Shown here: positions 48,969-61,574 of the stretch, one piece after another
Numbering within the stretch: position 1 is the first letter of the stretch
How the letters are laid out: every line of letters starts with the position of its first letter
Origin: Pseudomonas cavernae
Lineage (GTDB): Bacteria > Pseudomonadota > Gammaproteobacteria > Pseudomonadales > Pseudomonadaceae
Assembly (NCBI RefSeq): GCF_003595175.1
Contig: NZ_CP032419.1
Coordinates: 4,650,001-4,714,000, forward strand
Reading direction: 5' to 3'
DNA length: 64,000 bases
Notes under the pieces: model-generated
Database searches by the model: none
Told to the model about the DNA's origin: nothing
The model's input: only the letters and a program-made list of their open reading frames with translations
Made by a program: the position numbers and the translations under genes

Positions 48969-49937
48969 CTACTCGCGCGGCGCGTAGGCGAACACGTCGG
49001 CGCGCATCTGGTGGGCGTCCATGCCGGCCGCCACCAGGGCGTCGAGAGTGCCATAGACCATCGCCGGCGAACCGCTGGCATACACGTGCAGCGGGCCGAG
49101 GTCGGCGAAGTCTTCGCAAATCGCCTCGTGCAGCAGGCCACAGCGCCCTTCCCAACCGCACAGGTCGCTGACCACCTTGTGCAGGTGCAGGTTGTCCAGG
49201 CGCTGCCAGTCCTGCCAGTGCTCCAGTTGGTAGAAGTCCTCGGGCTGGCGCACGCCCCAGTACAGGTGCACTGGATGCCTGAAGCCGGTCGAGCGGCAGT
49301 GCTCGATCAGGCTGTGCATCTGCGCCATGCCGGTGCCGGCGGCGATCAGCACCAGCGGGCCGTCCGGCAGCTCGGCCAGATGGGTGTCACCGAACGGCAG
49401 CTGCACCCGCGCCAGGCCGGTGCGTTGCAGCTGCGCGAGCAAGGCCTGGGTACTGGCCTCGCGGCCGAGGATATGCAATTCCAGATCACGGCCCTGATGC
49501 GGCGCCGAGGCCAGCGAGAAGGCCGAGGGTTCGCCGTCCTCACGCTCGATCAACAGGTACTGGCCGGCGTGATAGCGCGGCGGTTTGCCGGCCGGTGCAC
49601 GCAGGCGCACGCGCCAGACGTCGCCGCCGACTTCGACGCATTCGAGCAACTGACAGGCCAGCCTGCGCAGCGGCAATTCGCCCGGCGCCAGCACGCCGTC
49701 CCAGTGCAGCATGCAATCTTCCAGCGGTTCGGCCAGGCAAGTGAACAGCTCGCCCTGATCCAGTTCGGCACCACTCTGGCGCACCCGCCCCTCGACCAGT
49801 AACGCCGCGCAGATATGGCAGTTGCCGTTGCGGCAGGCCTGCGGGCACTCGTAGCCGAGCCGCCGGGCGGCATCGAGGATGCGCTCGCCGGAATGGACGT
49901 CCAGCACCGCGCCGGAGGGTTGCAGGGTGACTTTCAT
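48969..49937 (-). CDS. Ferredoxin-domain NAD(P)H reductase (CDP-6-deoxy-delta-3,4-glucoseen reductase-like)
   Basis: A 322-residue oxidoreductase. The amino-terminal plant-type [2Fe-2S] ferredoxin domain has the cluster motif CRNGNCHIC plus a later Cys in LFTCLAEP. The FAD-binding barrel (YHAGQYLLIEREDGEPSAFS) and NAD(P)H domain (GPLVLIAAGTGMAQMHSLIE, YASGSPAMV) follow. Annotation as CDP-6-deoxy-hexose reductase is conventional; next to ubiD it more likely reduces an oxygenase or flavin. AGGAG lies seven bases before the ATG, immediately inside a REP element. Confidence 0.85.
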   Translation of the reverse strand: MKVTLQPSGAVLDVHSGERILDAARRLGYECPQACRNGNCHICAALLVEGRVRQSGAELDQGELFTCLAEPLEDCMLHWDGVLAPGELPLRRLACQLLECVEVGGDVWRVRLRAPAGKPPRYHAGQYLLIEREDGEPSAFSLASAPHQGRDLELHILGREASTQALLAQLQRTGLARVQLPFGDTHLAELPDGPLVLIAAGTGMAQMHSLIEHCRSTGFRHPVHLYWGVRQPEDFYQLEHWQDWQRLDNLHLHKVVSDLCGWEGRCGLLHEAICEDFADLGPLHVYASGSPAMVYGTLDALVAAGMDAHQMRADVFAYAPRE

Positions 49938-49949
49938 GCCCTTGCTCCT

Positions 49950-50010
49950 GTAGGAGCGAATTTATTCGCGACGGGGCCTCTCGGAAGCTCGCGAATGAAT
50001 TCGCTCCTAC
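49950..50010. repeat. Pseudomonas REP-type palindrome pair
   Basis: GTAGGAGCGAATTTATTCGCG at the left and CGCGAATGAATTCGCTCCTAC at the right are inverted copies around a short GC spacer, the classical form of Pseudomonas REP doublets. It lies in the 94 bp between ubiD and the reductase gene, touching the Shine-Dalgarno of the latter. Confidence 0.85.
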
Positions 50011-50031
50011 ATAGCTGTACCCGCGACACCA

Positions 50032-51498
50032 TCAGTCGATCCCCAAGCTGGACCAAAGCTCATCGACGCGGCGCTTGACCGCCTCGTCCTGGACTATCGC
50101 CCGGCCCCACTCGCGGCTGGTCTCGCCCGGCCACTTGTGGGTGGCGTCCAGGCCCATCTTCGAGCCGAGACCGGAGATCGGCGAGGCGAAGTCGAGGTAG
50201 TCGATCGGCGTGTTGTCGATCAACACGGTGTCGCGCTTTGGGTCCATGCGCGTGGTGATCGCCCAGATCACGTCGTTCCAATCACGCGCATTGACGTCGT
50301 CGTCGGTGACTATGACGAACTTGGTGTACATGAACTGGCGCAGGAAGCTCCACACGCCGAGCATCACCCGCTTGGCATGGCCGGGGTACTGCTTCTTGAT
50401 GGTCACCACCGCCAGGCGATAGGAGCAGCCTTCCGGCGGCAGGTAGAAGTCGGTGATCTCCGGAAACTGCTTCTGCAGGATCGGCACGAACACTTCGTTG
50501 AGCGCCACGCCGAGCACCGCTGGCTCATCCGGCGGACGGCCGGTGTAGGTGCTGTGGTAGATCGGATCACGGCGACGGGTGATGCACTCGACGGTGAACA
50601 CCGGGAAGCGGTCGACCTCGTTGTAATAGCCGGTGTGGTCGCCGTACGGGCCTTCGTCGGCCATCTCGCCGGGATGGATCACCCCTTCGAGGACGATTTC
50701 GGCACTAGCCGGCACCTGCAGGTCGCTGCCACGCGCCTTGACCAGCTCGGTCTTGTGGCCGCGCAGCAGGCCGGCGAAGGCATATTCGGAGAGGCTATCG
50801 GGCACCGGGGTGACCGCACCGAGAATGGTCGCCGGGTCGGCGCCGAGGGCCACTGCCACCGGGTAGGGCTGGCCGGGAAACTTCTCGCACCAGTCGCGGA
50901 AATCCAGGGCACCGCCGCGGTGGCTGAGCCAGCGCATGATCACCTTATTGCGGCCGATCACCTGCTGACGGTAGATGCCGAGGTTCTGCCGCTCCTTATG
51001 CGGGCCCTTGGTGATGGTCAGGCCCCAGGTGATCAGCGGCGCGACGTCGCCCGGCCAGCAGGTCTGCACCGGCAGCTTGCTCAGGTCGACGTCCTCGCCT
51101 TCCTCGATCACCTCCTGGCACGGCGCGTCCTTGAGCACCTTGGGCGCCATGGCCAGGACTTTCTTGAAGATCGGCAGCTTGGCCCAGGCATCCTTCAGCC
51201 CCTTCGGCGGCTCCGGCTCCTTGAGGAAGGCCAGCAGCTTGCCAATCTCGCGCAGCTCGCCGACCTCCGCCGCGCCCATGCCCAGCGCCACCCGCTTGGG
51301 CGTACCGAACAGGTTGCCGAGCACCGGCACATCGAAGCCCACGGGATTCTCGAACAGCAGCGCCGGACCGCCCTTGCGCAGGGTGCGGTCGCAGATTTCG
51401 GTCATGTCCAGCACCGGGGAGACCGGCGTCTGGATGCGTTTCAGCTCGCCGCGCTGTTCCAGGCCGCGGATAAAGTCGCGCAGATCGCGATACTGCAT
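50032..51498 (-). CDS. ubiD: 3-octaprenyl-4-hydroxybenzoate decarboxylase
   Basis: A 488-residue decarboxylase of ubiquinone synthesis that uses prenylated FMN made by UbiX. Conserved stretches: [40 protein letters not shown] (with the catalytic acid region), [17 protein letters not shown] and [17 protein letters not shown]. Length equals that of E. coli UbiD (about 494). GAGG lies upstream of the ATG. The gene lies downstream of rho on the same strand and leads into the ferredoxin-reductase gene. Confidence 0.95.
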   Translation of the reverse strand: MQYRDLRDFIRGLEQRGELKRIQTPVSPVLDMTEICDRTLRKGGPALLFENPVGFDVPVLGNLFGTPKRVALGMGAAEVGELREIGKLLAFLKEPEPPKGLKDAWAKLPIFKKVLAMAPKVLKDAPCQEVIEEGEDVDLSKLPVQTCWPGDVAPLITWGLTITKGPHKERQNLGIYRQQVIGRNKVIMRWLSHRGGALDFRDWCEKFPGQPYPVAVALGADPATILGAVTPVPDSLSEYAFAGLLRGHKTELVKARGSDLQVPASAEIVLEGVIHPGEMADEGPYGDHTGYYNEVDRFPVFTVECITRRRDPIYHSTYTGRPPDEPAVLGVALNEVFVPILQKQFPEITDFYLPPEGCSYRLAVVTIKKQYPGHAKRVMLGVWSFLRQFMYTKFVIVTDDDVNARDWNDVIWAITTRMDPKRDTVLIDNTPIDYLDFASPISGLGSKMGLDATHKWPGETSREWGRAIVQDEAVKRRVDELWSSLGID

Positions 51499-51586
51499 GC
51501 GTGAGCCTCGTGTGGGGCGTGCAGGTCGGGGCGCAAAGTTTAGCGCCGAACCGGGGCATTCAGAAGGATGAACGGCGTGCAGATGC

Positions 51587-51614
51587 GCGAAAGCCGGGTT
51601 TCCCCGGCTTTCGC
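51587..51614 (-). terminator. Terminator behind rho
   Basis: GCGAAAGCCGGG and CCCGGCTTTCGC form a perfect 12-bp stem around a TTTC loop, about 15 bp after the rho stop. There is no following T-run, so it may act mainly as a 3' stabiliser. Confidence 0.6.
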
Positions 51615-51628
51615 GGCCCAGCCAAGAC

Positions 51629-52888
<1,260 letters not shown>

Positions 52889-53077
52889 AGGAATGACGTA
52901 GTCGTAAGGAAGGGGGAATAAGCTCTGGGCTTAAGAGGCCGCGTCGCGAAAGAAGGCGACTGGATCGCGTACTTATTGGATTAGGAGTGCGTCGACGGCG
53001 GCTGGAGGGCAACGGAGAAACCGTTGCGAGGCGAATTTACCACCGCCCTGGCGGAAACGTCTAGTGCCGTGGCAGAA

Positions 53078-53104
53078 AAAAGCCCTGCATCTGGCAGGGC
53101 TTTT
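53078..53104 (-). terminator. Intrinsic terminator of trxA
   Basis: AAAAGCCCTGC and GCAGGGCTTTT form an 11-bp stem with a five-base loop ten bases after the trxA stop. The minus-strand RNA ends in a run of U. A canonical terminator separating trxA from rho. Confidence 0.85.
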
Positions 53105-53114
53105 ACACGGCGGC

Positions 53115-53441
53115 TTAGATGTTGCTGTCGAGGAAAGCGGCCAGCTGCGATTTGGACAAGGCGCCGACCTTGGTGGCCTCGACGTTGCCGTTCTTGAACA
53201 GCATCAGGGTCGGGATGCCACGCACGCCGTATTTCGGCGGGGTGTCCTGGTTTTCGTCGATGTTCAGCTTGCAGACTTTCAGTTTGCCTTGATAGGTCTG
53301 GGCGATCTCGTCCAGTACCGGGGCGATCATCTTGCACGGGCCGCACCACTCCGCCCAATAGTCGACCAGCACCGGGCCATCCGCCTGGAGCACGTCTTGG
53401 TCGAAGCTGGCGTCGCTGACGTTGGTGATGAATTCGCTCAT
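53115..53441 (-). CDS. trxA: Thioredoxin 1
   Basis: A 108-residue cytoplasmic disulfide reductant. The active site is WCGPC (Cys33, Cys36) within [20 protein letters not shown], with cis-proline in [15 protein letters not shown] precedes the ATG at 53441; the open frame to 53483 is not needed. The trxA-rho order is conserved in gammaproteobacteria. Confidence 0.97.
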   Translation of the reverse strand: MSEFITNVSDASFDQDVLQADGPVLVDYWAEWCGPCKMIAPVLDEIAQTYQGKLKVCKLNIDENQDTPPKYGVRGIPTLMLFKNGNVEATKVGALSKSQLAAFLDSNI

Positions 53442-53785
53442 GGAAAATCTCCGTGGTCGGAAGCAAAAAGTGGCCGCCATCATAGCCCGGCTTGGCCAAG
53501 GCCGAAAGCCGCAGCCGATTGAGCTTCGCTATGGCCTGGTGCAGGAAAGCTGATCGTGCGCGGCTTGCAAGGCCGCGCTCGCCGGTGCAACACGCCTGTC
53601 ACAGGCAGCCCGGCAAAATCGCAAGCGAGGCACGATATTGCTCGCCACCGCCCCGCCCGACAAGCCCTAGCCCACCGCCCATGGCCAGACCTGCGCTGCT
53701 GATTGGCACCCCCGCGTCGCGCTTCGCGTTGGCGTTGCTGGCCTATCATGGCACGATGTCGCGGATCCGCCTCGAGACCCTGACC
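53442..53785. other. 344-bp divergent intergenic region between trxA and ppx
   Basis: It must hold both divergent promoters. I see GC-rich short inverted repeats such as GCGCGGCTTGCAAGGCCGCGC near 53560, but no clear gene, repeat of the families described here, or convincing -35/-10 pair. The ppx frame is open through part of it without any supported earlier start. Confidence 0.5.
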
Positions 53786-55288
53786 ATGCCGCAAAGCCCA
53801 GTGAAGAACTTCTCCCTGATCGCCGCCATCGATCTCGGCTCGAACAGCTTCCATATCGTCCTGGCCAAGGCCGATCATGGCGAGATCCGCATTCTTGAGC
53901 GGCTCGGCGAGAAGGTCCAACTGGCCGCCGGAATCGACGAGCAGCGCCTGCTGAGCGAAGAGGCGATGCAACGCGGCGTCGATTGCCTGCGCCGCTTCGC
54001 CCAGCTGACCAACGGTCTGCCGCCCGGCGCGGTGCGCGTGGTCGGCACCAACGCGCTGCGTGAGGCGCGCAACCGCAGCGAGTTCATTCGCCGCGCCGAG
54101 GACGTGCTCGGCCATCCGGTGGAAGTGATTTCCGGCCGCGAGGAAGCGCGCCTGATTCACCTCGGCGTTTCCCACACCCTCGCCGACACCCCCGGCAAGC
54201 GCCTGATCGTCGATATCGGCGGCGGCAGCACCGAGTTCATCATCGGCCAGCGCTTCGAGCCGCTGCTGCGCGAGAGCCTGCAGATGGGCTGCGTGAGCTA
54301 CACCCAGCGCTACTTTCGCGACGGCAAGATCACCCCGGCCCGCTACGCCCAGGCCTATACCGCCGCGCGCCTGGAGCTGATGGGCATCGAGCAGGGCCTG
54401 CGCCGCCTCGGCTGGCAGGAAGCGGTCGGCGCCTCCGGCACCATCCGCGCCGTCGGCCTGGCCAGCAAGGGCGGCGGCCAGGGCAATGGCGAGCTCAGCC
54501 CGGAAGGCATCGCCTGGCTGAAGCGCAAGCTGTTCAAGCTCGGCGAAGTGGACAAGCTCGAGCTCGACGGCATCAAACCGGATCGCCGGGCGATCTTCCC
54601 CGCCGGCCTGGCGATCATCGAAGCAATTTTCGATGCGCTCGAACTCAAGCGCATGGAGCACTCCGAAGGCGCCCTGCGCGAAGGCGTGCTGTATGACCTG
54701 CTCGGCCGCCACCACCACGAGGACGTCCGCGAGCGCACCCTCAGCGCGCTGATGGAGCGTTACCACGCCGACCTGGAACAGGCCGCGCGGGTCGAGGCCA
54801 AGGCCTTGCAGGCACTGGAGAAAGTCGCCGACGCCTGGCAGTTGGATGATGAGTGGCACGGCGAGCTGTTGAGCTGGGCGGCCCGCGTCCATGAGATCGG
54901 CCAGGACATCGCCCACTATCACTACCACAAGCACGGCGCCTATCTGATCGAACATTCCGACCTGGCCGGCTTCTCGCGCCAGGACCAGCTGATGCTGGCG
55001 CTGCTGGTGCGCGGCCATCGGCGCAACATCCCACAGGAGCGCTTCGCCGAGTTCGGTGACGAAGGCGTGCAGCTGATCCGCCTGTGCGTGCTGCTGCGCT
55101 TCGCCATCCTCTTCCACCACATCCGCGGCAGCCAGGAAATGCCTCAGGTGCAGCTGCACGCCGGCCCACGCAGCCTCGACGTGGTGTTTCCCGCGGGCTG
55201 GCTGCAGGCCAACCCACTGACCCAGGCCGACTTCGAGCAGGAAGCCGGCTGGCTGCAGCGGGTCGGCTTCGACCTCAGCGTGCGCTGA
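53786..55288 (+). CDS. ppx: Exopolyphosphatase
   Basis: A 500-residue Ppx/GppA enzyme releasing phosphate from polyphosphate ends. ASKHA-fold motifs: [20 protein letters not shown] (phosphate 1), [24 protein letters not shown] (phosphate 2) and [12 protein letters not shown]. The carboxy-terminal HD-like domain contains [20 protein letters not shown] use the ATG at 53786 ([16 protein letters not shown]), matching Pseudomonas homologues; the longer frame upstream is low-complexity. The 3' end overlaps ppk by 14 bp in the convergent orientation. Confidence 0.94.
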   Translation: MPQSPVKNFSLIAAIDLGSNSFHIVLAKADHGEIRILERLGEKVQLAAGIDEQRLLSEEAMQRGVDCLRRFAQLTNGLPPGAVRVVGTNALREARNRSEFIRRAEDVLGHPVEVISGREEARLIHLGVSHTLADTPGKRLIVDIGGGSTEFIIGQRFEPLLRESLQMGCVSYTQRYFRDGKITPARYAQAYTAARLELMGIEQGLRRLGWQEAVGASGTIRAVGLASKGGGQGNGELSPEGIAWLKRKLFKLGEVDKLELDGIKPDRRAIFPAGLAIIEAIFDALELKRMEHSEGALREGVLYDLLGRHHHEDVRERTLSALMERYHADLEQAARVEAKALQALEKVADAWQLDDEWHGELLSWAARVHEIGQDIAHYHYHKHGAYLIEHSDLAGFSRQDQLMLALLVRGHRRNIPQERFAEFGDEGVQLIRLCVLLRFAILFHHIRGSQEMPQVQLHAGPRSLDVVFPAGWLQANPLTQADFEQEAGWLQRVGFDLSVR

Positions 55289-57518
55289 GCGGCGGCGGCG
55301 CGGTGAGCCTGTCGAACAGACTCTGCTGGGCGCTGCGCGGGTTCTGGTTGCCGCTCGGGCTGTTGCGCAGGTAACGACCGTCCGGCTGGAGCTGCCAGCT
55401 CTGGGTGTTGTCGCTGAGGTAGCTCTCCAGCTCCTTCTTCACCCGCAGGATCAATTTGCGCCCCTCCACCGGGAAGCAGGTCTCGACGCGCTTGTCGAGG
55501 TTGCGCTCCATCCAGTCGGCGCTGGACAGGTACAGCTGTTCGTCGCCGGCGTTATGGAAGTAATAGATCCGCGTGTGTTCGAGGAAGCGGCCGATGATCG
55601 AGCGCACCTGAATGTTGTGCGACACCCCCGGCACGCCCGGGCGCAGGCAGCACATGCCGCGCACCACCAGATCGATCCTCACCCCGGCCTGGCTGGCCTT
55701 GTACAGCGCGCGGATGATCTTCGGATCGGTCAGCGAATTGAACTTGGCCATGATGTGCGCCGGCTTGCCCTCGCTGGCGTGCTGGGTCTCGCGGGCGATC
55801 AGGTCGAGCATGCCCTTCTTCAGGGTGAAGGGCGCGTGCAGCAGCTTCTTCATGCGCAAGGTCTTGCCCATGCCGATCAGCTGACTGAACAGCTTGGACA
55901 CGTCCTCGCCGAGCGCCACGTCGGCGGTCAGCAGGCTGTAGTCTGTGTACAGGCGGGCGTTGCCGGCGTGGTAGTTGCCGGTGCCGAGGTGCGCATAGCG
56001 GCGCAGCTCGCCATTCTCGCGACGCAGGATGAGGATCATCTTGGCGTGGGTCTTGAAACCGACCACGCCGTAGATCACCACCGCGCCGGCGGCCTGCAGG
56101 CGGCTGGCCAGCTGCAGGTTGGACTCCTCGTCGAAGCGCGCGCGCAGCTCGATCACCGCGGTGACTTCCTTGCCGTTGCGCGCGGCCTCGACCAGCGAAT
56201 CGACGATTTCCGAGTTGGCCCCGGCGCGGTACAGGGTCTGCTTGATCGCCAGGACGTTGGGGTCCTTGGCGGCCTGGCGCAGCAGGTCGACCACCGGGGT
56301 GAAGGACTCGAACGGGTGCAGCAGCAGCACGTCCTGCTTGCCGATCACGTTGAAGATGTTCTCGCTGTTCTGCAGCAGCTTGGGGATCACCGGGGTGAAC
56401 GGCTTGTATTGCAGCTCCGGATGGCTGTCGAGGCCGGTGATGCTGAACAGGCGGGTCAGGTTGACCGGGCCGTTGACCCGGTACAGCTCGGTGTCGCTCA
56501 AGTTGAACTGCTTGAGCAGGTAGTCGGACAGGTGCGCCGGGCAGGTGTCGACCACCTCCAGGCGCACGCCGTCGCCGTAGCGGCGCGAGAACAGCTCGCC
56601 GCGCAGGGCGCGGGCCAGGTCCTCGACGTCCTCGGTGTCCACCGACAGGTCGGCGTTGCGGGTCAGGCGGAACTGGTAGCAGCCCTTGACCTTCATGCCG
56701 GGGAACAGGTCGTCGGCGTGGGCGTGGATCATCGACGAGAGGAACACGAAGTTGTCGCCGCCGCCGCCGATTTCCTCGGGCACGCGGATGATCCGCGGCA
56801 GCAAGCGCGGCGCCGGGATGATCGCCAGACCGGAGTCGCGGCCGAAGGCATCGATGCCTTCCAGCTCGACGATGAAGTTCAGGCTCTTGTTCACCAGCAA
56901 GGGAAACGGGTGGGTCGGGTCGAGGCCGATGGGGGTGATGATCGGCGCGATCTCGTCGCGGAAATAGCGGCGCACCCAGGCCTTGAGCTTGGTCGTCCAG
57001 AAGCGCCGGCGGATGAAGTTGATCTGGTGCTTGGCCAGCGCCGGGAACAGCACGTCATTGAGGATGGCGTACTGGCGGCCGACCTGCGCGTGCACCAGCT
57101 CGCTGATCCGCGCCAGCGCCTGGTGCGGCTGCAGGCCGTCGGCGCCGGCCTGTTCGCGGGCGAAGGTGATCTGCTTCTTCAGCCCGGCGACGCGGATCTC
57201 GAAGAACTCGTCGAGGTTGCTGGAGAAGATCAGCAGGAACTTCAGCCGCTCCAGCAGCGGATAGGACTCGTCCAGCGCCTGTTCCAGCACGCGGATATTG
57301 AATTTCAGCTGCGACAGCTCGCGGTGGATGTACAGGCTGCTGTCGTCCAGGCCCGGCACCGGCGCCGCGGCGAGCGGCTCGGGGACGGCGAGCGGGCTAT
57401 CGAGTGCGGCCGCGGGCAGCGGCTCGGGCTCAAGCTCGGCGGGCGGCGCCTCGACCAGGGGATCGGCCAGGGGCTGGGCCTTGAGCAATTCAGTATCGGT
57501 GAGTCCTGCGCTATTCAT
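55275..57518 (-). CDS. ppk: Polyphosphate kinase 1
   Basis: A 747-residue kinase that polymerises the ATP gamma-phosphate into polyphosphate. After a proline/alanine-rich amino-terminal extension (about 1-58) come the N domain ([20 protein letters not shown]) and two phospholipase-D-like catalytic domains. The autophosphorylated His lies in [20 protein letters not shown], with a second conserved region [11 protein letters not shown] and [18 protein letters not shown]. It lies between hemB (upstream, 20 bp) and the convergent ppx, the typical Pseudomonas arrangement. Confidence 0.95.
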   Translation of the reverse strand: MNSAGLTDTELLKAQPLADPLVEAPPAELEPEPLPAAALDSPLAVPEPLAAAPVPGLDDSSLYIHRELSQLKFNIRVLEQALDESYPLLERLKFLLIFSSNLDEFFEIRVAGLKKQITFAREQAGADGLQPHQALARISELVHAQVGRQYAILNDVLFPALAKHQINFIRRRFWTTKLKAWVRRYFRDEIAPIITPIGLDPTHPFPLLVNKSLNFIVELEGIDAFGRDSGLAIIPAPRLLPRIIRVPEEIGGGGDNFVFLSSMIHAHADDLFPGMKVKGCYQFRLTRNADLSVDTEDVEDLARALRGELFSRRYGDGVRLEVVDTCPAHLSDYLLKQFNLSDTELYRVNGPVNLTRLFSITGLDSHPELQYKPFTPVIPKLLQNSENIFNVIGKQDVLLLHPFESFTPVVDLLRQAAKDPNVLAIKQTLYRAGANSEIVDSLVEAARNGKEVTAVIELRARFDEESNLQLASRLQAAGAVVIYGVVGFKTHAKMILILRRENGELRRYAHLGTGNYHAGNARLYTDYSLLTADVALGEDVSKLFSQLIGMGKTLRMKKLLHAPFTLKKGMLDLIARETQHASEGKPAHIMAKFNSLTDPKIIRALYKASQAGVRIDLVVRGMCCLRPGVPGVSHNIQVRSIIGRFLEHTRIYYFHNAGDEQLYLSSADWMERNLDKRVETCFPVEGRKLILRVKKELESYLSDNTQSWQLQPDGRYLRNSPSGNQNPRSAQQSLFDRLTAPPPLSAR

Positions 57519-57538
57519 TGAATCCTTCCGGGGGCGTT

Positions 57539-58690
<1,152 letters not shown>

Positions 58691-58773
58691 TCACGCCAAG
58701 CGCCATCGCCGCGCTTTGCCGGAACGCCCCCGGCAGGTTAGGCTGCGCCTTCATTCCGCTTCGCGCGCAGACG

Positions 58774-59346
58774 ATGCTTCAAAACTTCCTTCAGGATTTC
58801 GGCTACTTCGCCCTGTTTCTCGGCACTTTTTTCGAGGGCGAAACCATTCTGGTACTGGCCGGCTTCCTCGCGTTCCGCGGCTATCTGGACATCAACGCGG
58901 TGATCGCCACCGCGTTCTTCGGCAGCTACGCCGGCGACCAGTTGTGGTACTACCTCGGCCGCCACAAGGGCCGCCAGATCCTCGACCGCCGGCCGCGCTG
59001 GCATGCGCTCGGCGAGCGCGCGCTGAAGCACATCCGTCGCCATCCGGATTTGTGGGTGCTGGTTTTCCGCTTCGTCTACGGCCTGCGCACGGTGATGCCG
59101 GTGGCCATCGGCCTGTCCGGCTACCCGCCGCTGCGCTACCTGATCCTCAACGGCATCGGCGCGCTGATCTGGGCGGTGGCGCTGGGCCTGGCCGCCTTCC
59201 ACTTCGGCACCGTGCTGGAAGGCTACCTCGGCAACGTCAAACGCTATGAGCTGTGGGTGCTCGGCGGCCTGCTGGCGCTCGGCGCCCTCCTCTGGCTGCG
59301 CCGCCGGCTGAAGATGCCGCGCAACGGTTCAAACGGCGACGACTGA
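58774..59346 (+). CDS. DedA-family membrane protein
   Basis: A 190-residue inner-membrane protein. DedA/VTT motifs are visible: LFLGTFFEGETILVLAGFLA, FFGSYAGDQLWYYLGRHKG and FRFVYGLRTVMPVAIGLSGY (the FxRF-R-motif region). These proteins are linked to flipping of phospholipids or undecaprenyl phosphate. Four to five helices. Its 3' end overlaps the convergent sterol-desaturase-like gene by 18 bp. No clear ribosome binding site. Confidence 0.9.
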   Translation: MLQNFLQDFGYFALFLGTFFEGETILVLAGFLAFRGYLDINAVIATAFFGSYAGDQLWYYLGRHKGRQILDRRPRWHALGERALKHIRRHPDLWVLVFRFVYGLRTVMPVAIGLSGYPPLRYLILNGIGALIWAVALGLAAFHFGTVLEGYLGNVKRYELWVLGGLLALGALLWLRRRLKMPRNGSNGDD

Positions 59347-60564
59347 CTTGCCGAGACGCGGCAGATACAGGGCCAGCCCACTGACCAGGCTGTAGGCGGC
59401 CAGCAGCCCCCAGGCCAGGCCCTCTGCCGACAAGAGCCCGAGCTGCTGTGCCAGCCACAGGCACGGCAGGTTCAGCGCCAGCCGCGCCCCTTCCAGCCAC
59501 AGTGCCCAGGGGCGGTTCTCCAGCCAGGTCCCGAGCACGTAGAGGCCGCCAGCCATCCAGCCCCAGCCGAGCAGCAGCGCGGCCAGCGGAGCCTGCGCCC
59601 CGACCGCCAGCAAATAGCTGCCACCGACCACGTAGAGGGCGAACTGCAGGGCGACATAGCGCTTTTGCCCACGGCTCAGCGGCACCTCGAATTTGACGAA
59701 GCTGGCCAGGTCCGGCTTGGCCTGCGGATACTTCGCCGCCACATCGGCCGGTCGCCAGCCGGTGCGCATGAACCAGATGCGCAGCTTGTCCCACCACGCC
59801 TCGGCCCGCACCGCGTCGCGCCACAGCATTGTGTAGAACTGCAGGTTGGCCCACAGCGGGTTCCAGCTGGCCAGCGGCGTGGTCACGCCGAAGATCACCG
59901 GCTCCTCGTCCAGTTCCTCCTGAAAGCTGCCGAACAGGCGGTCCCAGACGATGAATACGCCGCCGTAGTTGCGATCCATGTACAGCGGATTCTGCGCATG
60001 GTGGACGCGGTGGTTGGACGGCGTGATGAACAGCCACTCCAGCCAGCCAAGCTTCGGCACATGGCGGGTATGCACCCAGAACTGGTAGAGCAGATTCAGC
60101 GCGCTGACGCTGAGGAACACCAGCGGCGGCACCCCGACCAGCGCCATCGGCAGGTAGAAGATCCAGCCGAACAGGAAGCCGGTGCTGGTCTGCCGCAGGG
60201 CGGTGGAGAGGTTGTACTCCTCGCTCTGGTGATGCACCGAATGCGCGGCCCAGAGCACGTTGCGCTCATGACCGAGGCGGTGATTCCAGTAGTAGCAGAA
60301 GTCGTAGAAGACGAAGGCCAGCAGCCACACCCAGAGGTTGTCGGCGGCCAGCTCGAACTGCCCCCACTGCTGCCAGGCGAAGCTGTAGGTGAGCAGACCG
60401 AGGGCCTTGGTCAACAGGCCGCTGGTGGTCGACAGCACGCCGGCGCTGAGGCTGTTGATGGCATCGGCGAGCCGATAGGTGCTGATCCCGCGCCAGCGAT
60501 CGGCGAGCAACTCGAGGCCGATCAGCAGGAAGAAAAAGGGTACCGCGAAGAGGATGTAGTTCAT
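59329..60564 (-). CDS. Sterol-desaturase/fatty-acid-hydroxylase family protein
   Basis: A 411-residue integral membrane di-iron enzyme. The three histidine boxes are present: YYWNHRLGHERN, HSVHHQSEEYN and HRVHHAQNPLYMD, within the first 230 residues. They are followed by a carboxy-terminal region of about five helices that is not part of the core enzyme. The substrate is unknown; bacterial members hydroxylate lipids or carotenoids. It is divergent from elbB. Confidence 0.87.
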   Translation of the reverse strand: MNYILFAVPFFFLLIGLELLADRWRGISTYRLADAINSLSAGVLSTTSGLLTKALGLLTYSFAWQQWGQFELAADNLWVWLLAFVFYDFCYYWNHRLGHERNVLWAAHSVHHQSEEYNLSTALRQTSTGFLFGWIFYLPMALVGVPPLVFLSVSALNLLYQFWVHTRHVPKLGWLEWLFITPSNHRVHHAQNPLYMDRNYGGVFIVWDRLFGSFQEELDEEPVIFGVTTPLASWNPLWANLQFYTMLWRDAVRAEAWWDKLRIWFMRTGWRPADVAAKYPQAKPDLASFVKFEVPLSRGQKRYVALQFALYVVGGSYLLAVGAQAPLAALLLGWGWMAGGLYVLGTWLENRPWALWLEGARLALNLPCLWLAQQLGLLSAEGLAWGLLAAYSLVSGLALYLPRLGKSVVAV

Positions 60565-60773
60565 GGTTCACCGAATGCGTCGCCCCCGGCCGTGGTCCGG
60601 GATCATCAGCGCCGATGCTACTCCTGCCCCTCCCCCACCCCATGGGCGGCGAACGCCAGCCCGGGCGGCATTTGGCGACAGCGCCGCGGCCCACGCATTT
60701 GCACGACTGGCCCAACACCTGCGGGCCGCGGCATGGAATAATCGGCGTATTCCACCCTCGGGAAGCGTCCTCC

Positions 60774-61436
60774 ATGCATAAAAAAGTTGCGGTAATCCTC
60801 TCCGGCTGCGGCGTCTTCGACGGCGCCGAACTCCACGAAAGCGTGATCGCCCTGCTGCGTCTCGACCAGCGTGGCGCCCAGGTGCAGTGCTTCGCGCCGA
60901 ACATCGCCCAGCTGCATGTGATCAACCACCTGACCGGCGAAGAAATGCCGGAAACCCGCAACGTGCTGGTGGAGTCGGCGCGCATCGCCCGCGGCAACAT
61001 CAAGGATGTGCGCGAAGCCAAGGCCGAGGATTTCGATGCGCTGATCGTGCCCGGCGGCTTCGGCGCGGCGAAGAACCTCTCCGACTTCGCCATCAATGGT
61101 GCCAACTGCAGCGTGCAGCCGGACGTGCTGGCCCTGGCCCAAGCCTTCGCCGCCGCCGGTAAGCCGGTCGGCCTGATCTGCATCGCCCCGGCGCTGGCCG
61201 CGCGCATCTATGGCGAAGGGGTGATCTGCACCATCGGCAACGACGAAGGCACCGCCGCCGCCCTCGAGCAGATGGGCGCCAGCCACGAGGAATGCGTGGT
61301 CAGCGAGGTGGTCGAGGACGCCCAGCGCAAACTGGTGACCACTCCGGCCTATATGCTGGCGCAGTCGATCGGCGAAGCCGCGGCCGGCATCAACAAGCTG
61401 GTCGACCGCGTACTGGAACTGGCCAGCCACGCCTAA
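60774..61436 (+). CDS. elbB: DJ-1/PfpI-type glyoxalase-like protein
   Basis: A 220-residue class I amidotransferase-like protein of the ElbB group. Recognisable segments: KVAVILSGCGVFDGAELHES, DALIVPGGFGAAKNLSDFAI, the nucleophile elbow GLICIAPALAAR, and ECVVSEVVEDAQRKLVTTPA. E. coli ElbB has weak glyoxalase activity; its physiological role is unsettled. GGAAG stands nine bases before the ATG at 60774. Confidence 0.9.
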   Translation: MHKKVAVILSGCGVFDGAELHESVIALLRLDQRGAQVQCFAPNIAQLHVINHLTGEEMPETRNVLVESARIARGNIKDVREAKAEDFDALIVPGGFGAAKNLSDFAINGANCSVQPDVLALAQAFAAAGKPVGLICIAPALAARIYGEGVICTIGNDEGTAAALEQMGASHEECVVSEVVEDAQRKLVTTPAYMLAQSIGEAAAGINKLVDRVLELASHA

Positions 61437-61574
61437 GGCGAGCCCGCGTGGCCAGGGCAGCGTCCTGGCCACAGGCCGATCACGCCATTCCACGCGGCAC
61501 TCGCGCCGCGTCTCTGGTCAAACCGGCGCCACTGCGGCAGCGTGAAGCCTCATTCCGCCAGTGCCGCGACCACC

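Noticed and set aside
53480..55159. Long minus-strand frame opposite ppx
   Set aside because: It lies wholly inside ppx, has Ala/Leu/Gln-rich shadow composition and no recognisable domain.
55554..57521. Long plus-strand frame opposite ppk
   Set aside because: It is antisense to a clear ppk and has Gln/Val/Asp-rich shadow composition.
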